In this document: one piece after another, positions 12,881-24,436 of the stretch | Position numbering within the stretch: the stretch's first letter is position 1 | Layout of the letters: each line of letters begins with the position of its first letter | Source of the DNA: Juglans regia | Lineage: Eukaryota > Streptophyta > Magnoliopsida > Fagales > Juglandaceae | Assembly (NCBI RefSeq): GCF_001411555.2 | Contig: NC_049909.1 | Coordinates: forward strand, 18,214,623 to 18,278,622 | Length of the DNA: 64,000 bases | Direction of reading: 5' to 3' | Made by a program: the position numbers and the translations under genes | Notes under the pieces: model-generated | Told to the model about the DNA's origin: nothing | The model's input: only the letters and a program-made list of their open reading frames with translations | Databases searched by the model: none

Positions 12881-14811
12881 AAATTTTCTTCTTGAAGCCA
12901 ATCAATCCCAACTAATTATTTAAAATGGGACGTACATGGAAAGAAGGTTAGCTAGAGACGTTGGTTAGTTTAGTTTTGAAATCAAAGATGAAATTGAGTA
13001 ACCATGAATATCTCATCAATTGGGATATTGGAATATAATAAGCAGGCGGGTTGCTTCAATTGGCCGCCATTAATTAATATGGAAAAGTCATATATATACT
13101 GATCAATAGGCCGGAGGTTGCTGCAGGTTGAAGACGAAGAGAATGGAAAAAAGAAATTAAAGAAAATAGGGCTTAATCATTTCTTTCAGGTATATATATA
13201 TGTATATTTAATAACCATAAGTTTAGTTCAATCTTTCATGACCGGAGGATAATCATTTTTCCGGAAAATGGTTCCATGCATAATGCATGGCAAGGTGATG
13301 GATGTCATGTAGGTTACCATTATAACAAATAAATAAATGGTTAGTTATAAATATGATATTATTTGATGTTGCATGTTGTGAAATCTTGCTGCATGCATGT
13401 AGTGAAATATAGATCATGTACTGATCAGACATGATCATATATATAATTAATCCCCAAAATGAAGTATGGTTGGTTGTTAAAGTTGGAGGCCATGCATGAG
13501 GGTCATTGGTTCAAGATATCACGAGTATTTTCAGTAATACTACAAATGGCTGGGTATATAACACACACACACACACACACACAGACATGACACACATGAC
13601 GGGCAGCATCGTGAACCTGCAGGAAATAGCCTTAACTCAATCAAACAGAGAAACATGGACTTTGCAATAATATATAATAATATCATCATCGTAGGACAAT
13701 TTCCTTCAGTAATCACCACATGATGAGATACTGCGATACTTACTAATATATATAATGCCCTCGCGTGCTAGCTGCAAGCCATGCATGCATTTTAGTGTAC
13801 AATTTTCGCAATCTGATCTCTTGAATAGGTTGAATATCCAATTAGCCCTAATTAGTCCGAGATTCAGGGGTCAATTAATAAAGGCCGCCGGCCGGGGTAC
13901 TGGAATTGTATTCAAGTTGTTATCTAATTATAAGATCATTCTTTATGCAAATGATCGATCATGCCCGGTCCCTTCAAACCCAGTAAAATTACAGAATATA
14001 TATATATATATATATAGAAGTATCCAATTAATTTGGATAACCATGACAAGCTAGCTAGCTAGTTCATATATACTCAATAAACATGCATAATCTAGTGATC
14101 ATCAGCTCATGCTTTATACAGTACATGACCTATATATATATATATGTCTATGTGTTTGTGTGTGTGTAATTCACTGAAATCCTTCATGAGTTTTTGGCTT
14201 CAACATGCATGGAAGCTCATGCACCATGCATGGATCTTGTTTAACATATAAAAACCTAATGATCTTCAGTAGATATTAATTATGATCAGTTAGTCATGAA
14301 AATCATAATCAGATATTTCTGATCTCGGCTCCAACAATATACCTTATTCCAGTCAAAGAAAAGAAACAAGAGGATAACTTAATTACCATGCATTTCTGTA
14401 CCTGAGAATTGTAAAACCAATTAGCTGTTTTCAACCTAGCTAGCTAGAGCTATATCTTGAATTAATACTTGCATGAATTACAAATTAATCTTGTGATTGA
14501 ATGTAATCTAGAGTGATCTGTCTCAAACATAATACTGCTTCCGCATGAGTACTGGTACTTTACCATGCAATATATTATGCAAGCTGCCGGATATTATATA
14601 TAAATGTTGTACGTCTAGTATAGTAAACGAAAAGAAAAAGGAAAAAAATTCTGAATTTTTTAGGCAAATATGCATGCTAAGCTAGTACATACTTGCAGAC
14701 TGATTGCAATATTGATCCCTAATTCCCTGCAGGTATACTTCAACCTGTGATATTATGCAGAATTAACATGAGGAGTATAACTAGTAGCTAGTTCATGCAC
14801 TGGTCATGACC

Positions 14812-14813
<2 letters not shown>

Positions 14814-14861
<48 letters not shown>
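14814..14861. repeat. (CT)n-(AT)n compound microsatellite
   Basis: About 28 bases of CT repeat pass directly into about 20 bases of AT repeat. The same compound arrangement occurs at 11,048-11,103 and, as AT then AG, at 15,084-15,178. Confidence 0.9.
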
Positions 14862-14862
<1 letters not shown>

Positions 14863-15082
14863 TATATCTAGTGTAAACTATGAAGTATTTTAATTAATTC
14901 AGTACTTGTCAGCATGATATATAATCTGAAATGATCAAAAGACTGATCAATGTCTTACACTATATGTATTATATCCATTAATCTCAAGTGTAATGGAGAA
15001 GATCATATTCTCCTTAATGGGGAAGATGTCTCAAAAATATATATATATATATATATATGCAGCTTGATCAGCCATTCAATGA

Positions 15083-15083
<1 letters not shown>

Positions 15084-15178
<95 letters not shown>
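15084..15178. repeat. (TA)n-(GA)n compound microsatellite, about 95 bp
   Basis: About 28 bases of TA repeat are followed by about 65 bases of uninterrupted AG repeat. This is one of the longest pure dinucleotide runs in the window and is likely length-polymorphic. Confidence 0.95.
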
Positions 15179-15179
<1 letters not shown>

Positions 15180-16047
15180 TTGCTAGGTACAAGCCTTATA
15201 TATGAAGTTGATCTTGTACATGATTCTCTGCCCTCTTAAGTATTAATATTTTTGGCAGTACCATCACACAGTATGAAACATGAACAAGTTTAATAACATG
15301 AACTCAATTAGTTATAATATGTTAATTTCAATTATGATGCAACACAGGCGATTATAATTAGGTCATTCCCATGATAATATTGTAGAAGGAGGAAAAAAAT
15401 TAAAAGTCCAATCTTTTCTAATGTCATCTAATTTATTAATTATGCAGTAATATTCAAATTACAGATCAATATATATATATATACTAGATCATATATATTT
15501 TAGGCAAACAAAACTCCGTGTGATTTCTAAGATCATGAAGCAAATAGTGGTCATGATTGGTGAGACAAGTTTCATGAAATTATCAAAGCAAGCTGGCATG
15601 GTTCAATTCGTAATATCCAATTTAATTGTCATAAGGTCCTCGATCAATTAATTTGATCAGTTAATTTGACGTACAGTTGTTAACGCGAGTAGGTAGTACT
15701 GCTACAATAAATCAATAGCGAATGTGCAATATCCTATATAGCTATATATATATATACTAATTTAATTTCAATTTGATATTGCCAGCTCTGAGCATATATA
15801 ATTAATGCATGTGATGATGCGTCATGATGGGCCGGGATCAAATTAATAGGAACGTACGTATATATAAACTACTAGTACTGTACAGTACCAAATGATAAAT
15901 AATTTGTTAATTGCGGCATGCATGCACAGATCATCGAATGAATTCCAACACATGCGAATAATTAGGAACTTTCAACGTGGCTAGAGAGCTGGTTCATGCA
16001 TCAATATTTTACCCCCATTTCGATGGCTTTGTACAAGGACGTTGTAC

Positions 16048-16084
<37 letters not shown>

Positions 16085-17606
16085 AAGTCCAGTTTGGAAT
16101 GTTGGTGGAAAAAATAAATAAAAGGCTGCTTAACTGTTTAGTTTGTGACCAGTAGTACTGGAACCAACCAGAATAATTAATCGTTAACCTTACTAGCTAG
16201 TTTTAATTTCAAGGACGACATAGACATCAAGCAGCAAGCTGCTAGCTAGGTTACGACAAAAGACAACTATATATAATCATGATGATGATAAACGAAGCAA
16301 AACTCAAATTAAAGAGCATGAAGAGACTGCTAAAATTCTAATGTTCGAGTTGTCTGTCCTAGTACTCATGATCATGTATATATATATGTGTGTATATATA
16401 TATATATGCAAGTCATGACTTTTGTTTTGCAGCGCAAGTGATATATATATGATCATATATATAATATATGGTACTGTTTCTAATTGATTAATGAGAGGGC
16501 GGCATACGTACAGTGAATGAACAGTTTTTGAGGAAGAACTTGGAATTAGTTCTACAGTGAGTTCATGAGAAGGGCATGAAGAGATATATCATCGATCGGC
16601 GAGAGACTCAAACTAAATATATAGTAATAAAAGCAAAACATATTGAATTAGCTGGAATGATATAATAATATAATGGATATATATGCTCAACCCCCTCCCA
16701 GAAAAAGAGAGACAAAGATACTGCAGAAATATCAGATAGTAATGGTACCTTTTAAGGCTCTGAAAACTTTTTCTGCAACACCTGCGGGTTGTGCCCAACG
16801 AAGCAGCGACAAGAACATCAACCTACCAGGGTATACTACAAGACTTCAATAACATCGGGCGGGTAGCTTGCCGGCCACTGCACACGTTGGCTTGATCAGC
16901 AGTCAGGAAAAGTTGTTATAATTAATTAGCAGCTTAATTAAAGAACATTAATATTCATGTAAACAGAGAGGGCAGTAGAGAGATCAAGAGATGATCTATA
17001 GTTGGTGAGCCAAAGAGAACAAAAGATACATGTTTGGAAATAATCCGAATTCAGTGGGAAACCATGGCACCCCATGGCTGGGATACAGATTGGGGAAACT
17101 AGGCCCTGCAGAAGAAGCTGGAACAACGCATGAAATCGGGGAGCAATGATATATAGGTGGTAGTACTCTACGTCTTCATCCGGCCAATATATAATATATA
17201 TTTATCTATATATTATGAAAATTATCATGTGTCATAAATATTTTTACATGAAGTTAATAAAAAGAAGACATTAATTGATCATGGATAATATATAGTGGCT
17301 AGCTTCGATCTATCGATCTCCAATGGCCTCTAATTAATAATTTGCTTATGCTGGCTAGCTAATTCTTCATAAACGTACTGATCATTACTCCTCGATCAAA
17401 ACCCGCCTTCTGTACGAAACTGAATCAAAATCAAACATTGTCGATCCCGTTGTGCATTTTGTAGGTCTTGATCATGAGCATTGAGGGACAAAATAATCAA
17501 ATCCAATTAAACGAATTACTTGAAAGTGATTAGGCTGCATGTGTCCTGGTATTCTCTTCATGTGTAGGACTCGGTTTAAGACCTCTTGATGAATTTGGTG
17601 GTGTCT

Positions 17607-18851
17607 CTAGATATCGAAATCTAAGGACATTGAAGCCTTCCCTTTATCGAGAAAGTTCGTGGGCACGGTTGGTAGTGGCGTACCATTGTATGGCCTGAAT
17701 GGGAGAACAGATTGAGACGAAGACGAAAGTTGGGAAGGCTGCAATGTCATGGTAGCATGGGGACCTCCTATTGTGGTGGAGGACAATATCACGTCGCATG
17801 CATCCGACTCCGATATTGGGCAGTCCATGTTTACCCCAAATAGCCTCAGTCGCTTGGCTGCCACTTTTCCTTGTACGACCGGCACCGACTCGAACACCAA
17901 GGGTGGCTCAACCGCACTAATATTCCGCACCAGCCCTAGTTGTTCATGTGATTGATCATGATGGCCGTGGTGGTGGGGGTGCTGCTGTGGGGATACTGCA
18001 GCTGCGGCCGATCTCATGTAAATCAGTGATGGGTTTACCATATAATTACAGTAAGCGCTACTGCCGTAGCTGTGCCGGTAAGGATGTTGAAGATTGACAT
18101 TATTGCTGCTGTTCACATTCATCATCTGCTGCGACGACAGGTGCAAGTGGTCCCTCGGTCGCATTAGCAAATTAGGACTGCTAGTACTCCAGGCAGAGGG
18201 GATAGAACGGTGGAATGAAAAGTAGTGGCTCGGCAGATTGGGAAGAGATGCCATCGGGTCAGGCGCGTCAGGGCGGCGCCTCCAGTCAATGAAGAGACGA
18301 TCTTTGCCTTGCTCACCAACGCCGCGCTGAAAGGACACGATGTCCCCTGCATCGAGCTTCTTCTCCTTCACGAAGCGGCTCCAGCCTTTGGTCATGACGT
18401 AGCTCTGGCTGCTGTTCCAGTAAGAGTAGCGGAACCGCCAGGGCTTCCCGTTGCGATCCTCGAAGTTGAGAAGGAGGCCTTTCTCGTTGGTTGTAGAGTC
18501 GAGCGGGAAGTACTTCTCGGCGTGCTGCTTAGGGATTACCAGGCGATTGAGTTTGCCCACATCGCTGGGAGTTACAACCTTATCAAACATATGCTCTTTC
18601 TCCATGATGTTGTTGCCTCGCCCGGTAATAGTGCTCCCGGATCCAAGGCCATCGTCCTGGGAGTCCCCGCGTCTGACATCATCGTCCTCGTTTCTTGGGG
18701 ACATGTCCATGAGCTCGTGAAGCTTATTGACATGATCGGAAGCAGCTTCGTAGGAGGGGGAGGAGGAGGAGTAGGAGAAAGGGAGCTTACCTCTCACCAT
18801 GTGCTCATGTTCTTCACAAGACAAGTCTTCTCTGGGTGGCCTCAAATCCAT
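17607..18851 (-). CDS. NGA1-like: NGATHA-like B3-domain transcription factor
   Basis: A single coding exon gives 414 residues from ATG 18851 to TAG at 17609-17607. The frame is open further upstream, but that part lies just after a TTTTGCAG acceptor and has no ATG, so the ATG preceding DLRPPRED is the likely start. A B3 DNA-binding domain occupies about residues 87-193 ([20 protein letters not shown] at its start, RLFIDWRRR at its end), as in the RAV/NGATHA branch; no AP2 domain precedes it. A His-rich stretch follows, then KRLRLFGV at about 333-340, the known RLFGV-type repression motif of this family, and a C-terminal [11 protein letters not shown] that resembles the conserved NGATHA end. 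Known NGATHA proteins act in the nucleus and control leaf margin and style development, partly by repression. No frame breaks are seen. The gene sits alone, and its nearest upstream neighbour is spacer. Confidence 0.93.
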   Translation of the reverse strand: MDLRPPREDLSCEEHEHMVRGKLPFSYSSSSPSYEAASDHVNKLHELMDMSPRNEDDDVRRGDSQDDGLGSGSTITGRGNNIMEKEHMFDKVVTPSDVGKLNRLVIPKQHAEKYFPLDSTTNEKGLLLNFEDRNGKPWRFRYSYWNSSQSYVMTKGWSRFVKEKKLDAGDIVSFQRGVGEQGKDRLFIDWRRRPDAPDPMASLPNLPSHYFSFHRSIPSAWSTSSPNLLMRPRDHLHLSSQQMMNVNSSNNVNLQHPYRHSYGSSAYCNYMVNPSLIYMRSAAAAVSPQQHPHHHGHHDQSHEQLGLVRNISAVEPPLVFESVPVVQGKVAAKRLRLFGVNMDCPISESDACDVILSSTTIGGPHATMTLQPSQLSSSSQSVLPFRPYNGTPLPTVPTNFLDKGKASMSLDFDI

Positions 18852-18887
18852 GTTTTGTACTCGCCAATTGAGCTTCTCTTGCTGGAT

Positions 18888-19287
18888 CTGCAAAATTTAA
18901 GTTAAGAATAAGAAAAATGGAGAGACCAAGAAGACGGTGGGCTTTGGAGGAGCTACAGTGAGCAACACGACCGTACCAAGTCGTCTTCTCCCAGTTCTCA
19001 AGGTAAAATCTTTTTTTTTTTTTTTTTTAATTAATGTTTTGTAGGGTTAAGATTGTGATCGAAAGCACAGAGACAGACCAAAGAGTAACACAAGGGTAGC
19101 TAGCTCTCAATACATGAATGACGGCCGGTGCATTCTTGTTTGACCAAGAACACTCCAACACGAAACTATACACCCCATGGACGACATTTCAAAGAGTGTA
19201 AAATTCCTCTTGTTGTTGACCTTGGGAAAGGAGAGAGAGAGAGAGAGAGAGAGTGAAAATAGTAAGGTGTTGCTGTGATTTTCTTAC
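18888..19287 (-). other. 5'-UTR intron of the NGATHA-like gene
   Basis: On the minus strand a donor CTG|GTAAGAA at 19287 and an acceptor TTTTGCAG ending at 18888 delimit a 400-nt intron. Exon 1 upstream contains no ATG after the probable transcription start, so it is untranslated. The intron holds a long A/T run (19,010-19,030) and a (GA)n tract (19,232-19,253). Confidence 0.7.
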
Positions 19288-19514
19288 CAGGGTTCCTCCC
19301 TGCTGGAAGCTTCTCAAGTTGGGCGATTTCTTTCGCTGGATAAATTCTTTCCTTTCTATCTTTTCTCTTTAACAGACTGAGAAGAACAAGGGAGTCAGGC
19401 CGGGAGAGAGAAAGTATAAGTAGGACCCATGTATTATCTGGTTGGGCTCATGTGAGCTTGTCCCTGTCATCATCCTGGCCGGTACTGTACATGCTATTGA
19501 TCATACTCTCTCTT

Positions 19515-19552
<38 letters not shown>

Positions 19553-19560
19553 CCCCCTAA
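19288..19560 (-). promoter_or_regulatory. Probable promoter and untranslated exon 1 of the NGATHA-like gene
   Basis: Reading on the minus strand, a TTATACTT-like TATA element lies near 19,412-19,421 and is followed by pyrimidine-rich sequence and a likely non-coding exon ending at 19,288. A (CT)n tract is at about 19,518-19,548. The transcription start is inferred and not visible. Confidence 0.4.
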
Positions 19561-19619
19561 CATTAATATTATTGATAAGGGCCCAAATAGCCAGCCATCT
19601 GTTTTGAAGGGAACAAGCA

Positions 19620-21133
19620 GCTCGTAATTGAATTCCCCAACTAGGATTTTTATTGGCGAACCATATATTATTTTTTACCCCTTATAATCTAGCTATATCC
19701 TTCCAATTTTGATGTTTTTTGCTTCACCTCGATCGATCTTCTTCCTTTGTGTTTGGGGCCGGGGATCGATCATTATGTGTTGGTTGCCTTTAAACCAATA
19801 TTAATATCACTAATTTATTATTAAAAAACAAGTAGCTATTATATATATATATATATAAGAAGTGCTACATACGTATAATTATAAAAATATTTCATAAAAA
19901 TAAATTAATAAATTGATATGATTTTATATGATATGTTAAATTTACTTTATAATAAAAATAGTTTTACAATCTAATATCTCATATTAAATCACGTCAATTT
20001 GTGAGTTTACTTTTATAAAATATTTTTGTGATTAAAACATTTATATACATATATAATTTTATGGTATTTTAAGAGTTTTGACTTGCTTTCAATTATTCCG
20101 TACGGACCATCCTGACTATGAGCTAAATATGACAACCAAGCAAGATGAAAAAGATTAGAGCTATTAATGCAAAGCAAGTATATATATATATATATATATA
20201 TATAGCGAAACACCATTCTCTCTCTCTCTCTCTCTCTCTCTTCATAAGTTTAGATCCCTAGCTAACAAAAGGTCGAATATTAATTATGTGATATATGGCC
20301 CAAATTAAGAGTAATAATAATAATGACACATGCATGTGGCACTACATATCTATAGATACTTAGGCCCTATCGAAAAGCTAGTTGCGTTCACTTGGCTAAA
20401 ATTAGCAGTACTATTAAATATTATTACTCGAGTCTCCATCATCATGTGATCACTTCTTCTAATTCTTTTTTCCACATGTTTATCCAGCTACCTACGAGTA
20501 CTGTACGTTTGGGGTTATTGATCAAGCTGGGCTATTAATTATTAACATGATCACGCACTTGTATTTTACGATCGAATGCCCTCGATCGATTAGGTCTATA
20601 TATATATATATGATCATGTAACAAAAAGATCATCCTAAATTGCAGATCAGTACACTTGCTTGACCTAATTGTTCTCCAATATTGTCTCCAAAAATTTCAA
20701 AAAAAGACTTATTTGTGAGCAGTTATTAATTTCTTGTTAAAAAAATGCTACTCTCACCATTCCATTCTATAGCTGTAATTTTTTATTTTATTTTTTAATT
20801 TTTTTACTTAGTAATTAAGGAAGTATTTTTTTAATAATATTGTGATTTTTTATTTAAAATACATGTATGAAAAAGTAAAAAAAAAAAAGTAATCCTATAA
20901 CTAATAGTACCTCCCAGTGCGAGCTGGCAGGAGCTAGGAGTGGTGGCTATAGAGCCACCCTTCCTGTTAAAATGACTATTTTGTACTAAAATGAATATAT
21001 TGTCATCACAAATAATTATTCTCGTCGTAAATAATTCATCATAAATACTCATTCTTCTTGTAGTAGACGTTGTTTCGCTTCAAAGTGATCAGATCACCTA
21101 GCAATTAACAAGTGATAGATCATGAAAATAAGG

Positions 21134-21173
<40 letters not shown>

Positions 21174-21919
21174 CGAAACATGCATGCAATATGTATGTGT
21201 GTCTATATATATATATAATGGTATTTCTTCTAGCCAAATATTAGGTTCGGATATAAATTAAATTGTATCTGATGATCATGTACGTACGTACTGATCTATC
21301 TCAGGCCAGCTTTATACCTTCCAATATTTATGATTTTAAAATGGTACTAATGATCGATTTTCATAAAATTGATGAATATCACCAACTCAACCTGTGGATT
21401 GAGATCTTCTTAGTACAAATTAACTTCATCGTGAGAAGCAGGAATTAAATTTACTTGTTCAAATCAGAGATCATTAGATAATAATTAACAACATGCATGT
21501 AGTCTTCGGCTCCATTTACATAGTAAAAGTGTTCTAAATTTTAAAACAATAATAATATTAAAAAATAATATTTTAACAATATTTTATTTAAATTTCATCT
21601 CAACTTATCTCATCTCAACTCACTATATATACAAACGGCACCTAATTCTAGCTACCTAGCACTTGGAATTACTTAATAATTTAGACCTCGATTATAAAGC
21701 TGTACAGCCTGTGCTCATGCATCATTAATAAGTAGTATTAAAACGAGGCCGTACTCATGTATACCTACGTACGTATATATATGTAGTATACCCCTAATTT
21801 TGTAAGGCAATTTGCTATATATTAATTATTTTTAATCCCAAAAAAAAAAAAAACGTAGCATGATGCCCTAGCTAGCTAATTGTTTGATCGATCCAACCGG
21901 CCTGCAGGGTTGCTTGTAT

Positions 21920-21956
<37 letters not shown>

Positions 21957-22094
21957 TTAATATTATTCCTCAATCGGTCAATAAACTTCCCTTTCTTAGT
22001 ATTATTGTACGTGATTAGGTAGGACACAGACGATAATAAGGTTGTATTATATATATGCTTGCAAGAAACTTCCCGGAAGAAGAAGTACACTTGT

Positions 22095-22134
<40 letters not shown>
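19620..22134. other. Intergenic spacer with MITE remnants, no gene seen
   Basis: AT-rich DNA without a supportable gene. It contains a MITE relative at about 19,860-20,050, (AT)n runs (20,178-20,205; 21,139-21,168), a (CT)n run at 20,218-20,241, an AT-rich unit at about 20,740-20,900, and a MITE-like unit at about 21,510-21,650. It ends with a pure TA repeat (about 22,097-22,134), which is the landing site of the CACTA element. Confidence 0.55.
21510..21650. repeat. Short MITE of the TTTGG / ATGAGATGAG family
   Basis: The left end GGCTCCATTTACATA and the right end TATACAAACGGCACC are imperfect inverted repeats. The body has AATAATAATATTAAAA and CATCTCAACTTATCTCATC, also found in the copies at 42,420, 45,272, 48,488 and 61,120. 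It has no coding capacity. Confidence 0.55.
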
Positions 22135-22137
<3 letters not shown>

Positions 22138-22166
22138 TACAACAGAAAGGGTATTTTGGGACGAAA
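22135..22166 (+). repeat. Left terminal inverted repeat of the CACTA element
   Basis: CACTACAACA, then 8 bases, then ATTTTGGGACGAAA. The same layout is found in reverse complement at 33594-33625. CACTA ends are the cleavage sites of the TNP2-type transposase. Confidence 0.93.
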
Positions 22167-22680
22167 ATTTTCGTCCCAAAAGACCCCAATTTCGTCCCGT
22201 AAAAATTTTTGGGACGAGAAAAATTCGTCCCAAAGTCGTTCCAATATCACTGTGCCAAAAGGTATTTTGGGACGAAAATCACCATTTCGTCCCAAAAAAT
22301 TTCTTTTGGGACGAAATTGAAGGAAACCGTTCGAACACGTTCGAACGAAAAAATTTTTCGTCACGGTTTAAATTCGTCCCAGAAAATAGTTCGAACGGGA
22401 AAATTTTTAAGTTCGAACAGTAGTACCCTGTTTGAACGAGTTCGAAATATGTTCGAACACACATGAATTCGTTCGAACGTTATGAATTGTCTTTGTGTTC
22501 GAACGTTAAATGGTCAGGTCGAACGCGCTATATAAATTCGAACGGTATAGGATATGTTCGAACAGGACTGAAATTATTTACGTTCGAACGTTGTGTGATC
22601 GTTCGAACGTATTGTCTACGTTCGAACGCTATTGTCGTTACATAGAGTTCGAACGTTTTACGTTCGTTCGAACGATATCT
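22150..22680. repeat. Left subterminal array: GGGACGAAA palindromes, then CGTTCGAACG motifs
   Basis: An outer zone (22,150-22,320) has about five inverted copies of TTTTGGGACGAAA / TTTCGTCCCAAAA. An inner zone (22,330-22,680) has roughly fifteen copies of the core GTTCGAAC, many in the full palindrome CGTTCGAACG. Both motifs recur at the right end. In En/Spm the protein TNPA binds subterminal repeats, so these are likely binding sites for the product of the TNP1-like gene, although that is inferred. Plus-strand open frames here are by-products of the repeats. Confidence 0.9.
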
Positions 22681-22846
22681 CTTTAATTTAAATCAATAAT
22701 AGAAAACCAAATAGACATTCATACTATTTGCCACAATACATTAGAAACTGTTTAACACTCACAAAAGTGTGAAAATAAGCGCAAAGTAAATAAATAACAG
22801 TCGAGACAGGTATTGTTCGTACATAAATAGATAATCCCAAAATCCA

Positions 22847-24375
22847 TCAGTTGTTTGGAGGCCTGTACTGTTGCATAAGCTGCTGCATTTGGAGTTGCAT
22901 CTGTCTTCTGAACTCTTCTTGTTGTTCTTCATGTTGTTTGAGGCGCATCTCCATATCTGCTTGTTTTGCCAATTGAGCCTCTAACTCATGCTGTCTTGCA
23001 GTCAATTCTTCGATTCTGGAATTCGCATTCTCTAGCGCTATAGAAGTCATAGATGCATTCCCAGAAGAAGAGGAAGAGGGACCAGGCTTTACACAACGAC
23101 CCAAACCCCTCAAATATCCTGAACGTTGACCCAGGACTTGTGTAAAAATCTCAATATCACTTGTTGAGGAATTTTGATCTGACGCAGATTCAGCACGTAG
23201 GGCAACCATTTTATCCTAGCCATATATAAGATAAAGAATTAATATCGTCATAAATATTCTAATATATTTAATTCAAACAGGTTATAAAACTTACATAATT
23301 TTCACGGGCATCAGGATGAGTCCACTCTCCATTACGATCAGTGTGCGATGCAGCATATAATTTTGTCAGATCATAATTAGTATCTGAATCTTGCTACAAT
23401 AAATGTGTTAAAGATATAAAGTCATTATGATGAGTCCAAATAATTAACTATATCCAATAAAAAAAATAGCAATACCAATTTCTGAGAAAGACGATGGAAA
23501 GATCTTGAGCCTGCATGATGATTAATCTTCAATTTTGATCTATTTGTTTTGTTTATAGAACTTCGCTCCTGCAAAGAAATTGAAAATATTATGAAGTGAA
23601 ATGACAGATATGACAAGTAAAATAATTAAATTTCATTATACCTGATATGATGGATCCTCAAACATGTCACAAAGTTTTTCCCACTCAGAAGGTCGGACAT
23701 CCTGGAAAGGATGTTGGCGTGCATCTTCCTTCTTCTCAAACTTATTATAATGCTCATGACACCTCGCCTTATATTTGCGGAATGCATTACCCATAAGCTC
23801 TTCCACAGTCTTACGCTCCTCTCTCCGACCAAAATTTAATTCGAAATCATCCTTAAAAAAATAGTCACAAACACATTATCATTTATAATATTCTAAATTT
23901 AAGTAAAGTATAGGAATTTATTCTACTAAATCAATATTTTAAATATTACCAAACAACGCTTCTTGATAAGCTCTTTAACATCTTGGGGGACTTTCTTCCA
24001 TGAAGTCGTTGCCAAAGGTGCGTAAGTTCGTGTAAGAGCACCCACATGTGATGCAAGCCAAGCTGCTGGTTGTCCTTCGCCCCCAGTATGTTCGTCAGGA
24101 ATGTTAACCTTGATCTTACCCACCTTCCGATATTTTTCCAACGTCACCCCTCTAGTGGTGCCTCGACCTTGACGAGATTGTACTGTAGATTCTATAAAAT
24201 ATAACATTGTAATCAATTGCATTTATATTTCTATTACAGGACCTTAATTAATAACTTTTATGAGTATTAAATTTTTACCTTGTTCTGTAGAATCAATCTC
24301 TAATAGTGAGTCTGAAGGAGAGCTAGGAACAGGTGGAGATGGGTTGCGAACTTCCTTCCTCTTTGGCGGTTTAAA
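22847..24375 (-). CDS. TNP1-like protein of the CACTA element (Transposase_24 type)
   Basis: Six exons with matching phases and GT-AG borders: 24375-24279 (5' border tentative), 24191-23950, 23851-23642, 23568-23476, 23393-23295 and 23215-22847 (TGA stop). Together they give about 370 residues with no frame break. Recognisable parts: TLEKYRKVGKIKVNIP, a WKKVPQDVKELI block, a central block ending DMFEDPSYQ, and DIEIFTQVLGQRSGYLRGLG, typical of plant En/Spm TNP1/Transposase_24 proteins, followed by a Gln/Glu-rich coiled coil at the C-terminus. The role expected from the family is binding of subterminal repeats and regulation of the element. I find no ATG exon between the TNP2 stop (24437) and 24375, so the first coding exon probably lies upstream and is reached by alternative splicing, as for tnpA of En/Spm. 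Confidence 0.82.
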
Positions 24376-24436
24376 CTACTGATACATTCAATAAGTAAAA
24401 TATTTGTCATCAAGTGGAATGTTAACACTTAATTGG

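Larger units (their letters stand above)
12900..17500. other. Intergenic AT-rich spacer, microsatellite-dense
   Basis: No gene is supported. The region has long (AT)n tracts (13,190-13,210; 14,130-14,145; 15,465-15,483; 16,049-16,082; 16,376-16,410), an (AC)n tract at 13,562-13,583, CTAGCTAGCTAG motifs near 14,049-14,062 and many ATGCATGC and GATCATGATC palindromes. A few less AT-rich patches (16,740-16,900 and 16,990-17,130) might belong to a non-coding transcript or to the far 3' side of the B3 gene, but no open frame or splice pattern supports this. Confidence 0.55.

Noticed and set aside
17749..18905. Plus-strand open frames opposite the B3 gene
   Set aside because: Antisense shadows of the GC-rich coding exon.
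22042..22466. Open frames on both strands at the left CACTA end
   Set aside because: They are translations of the GGGACGAAA and GTTCGAAC repeats.
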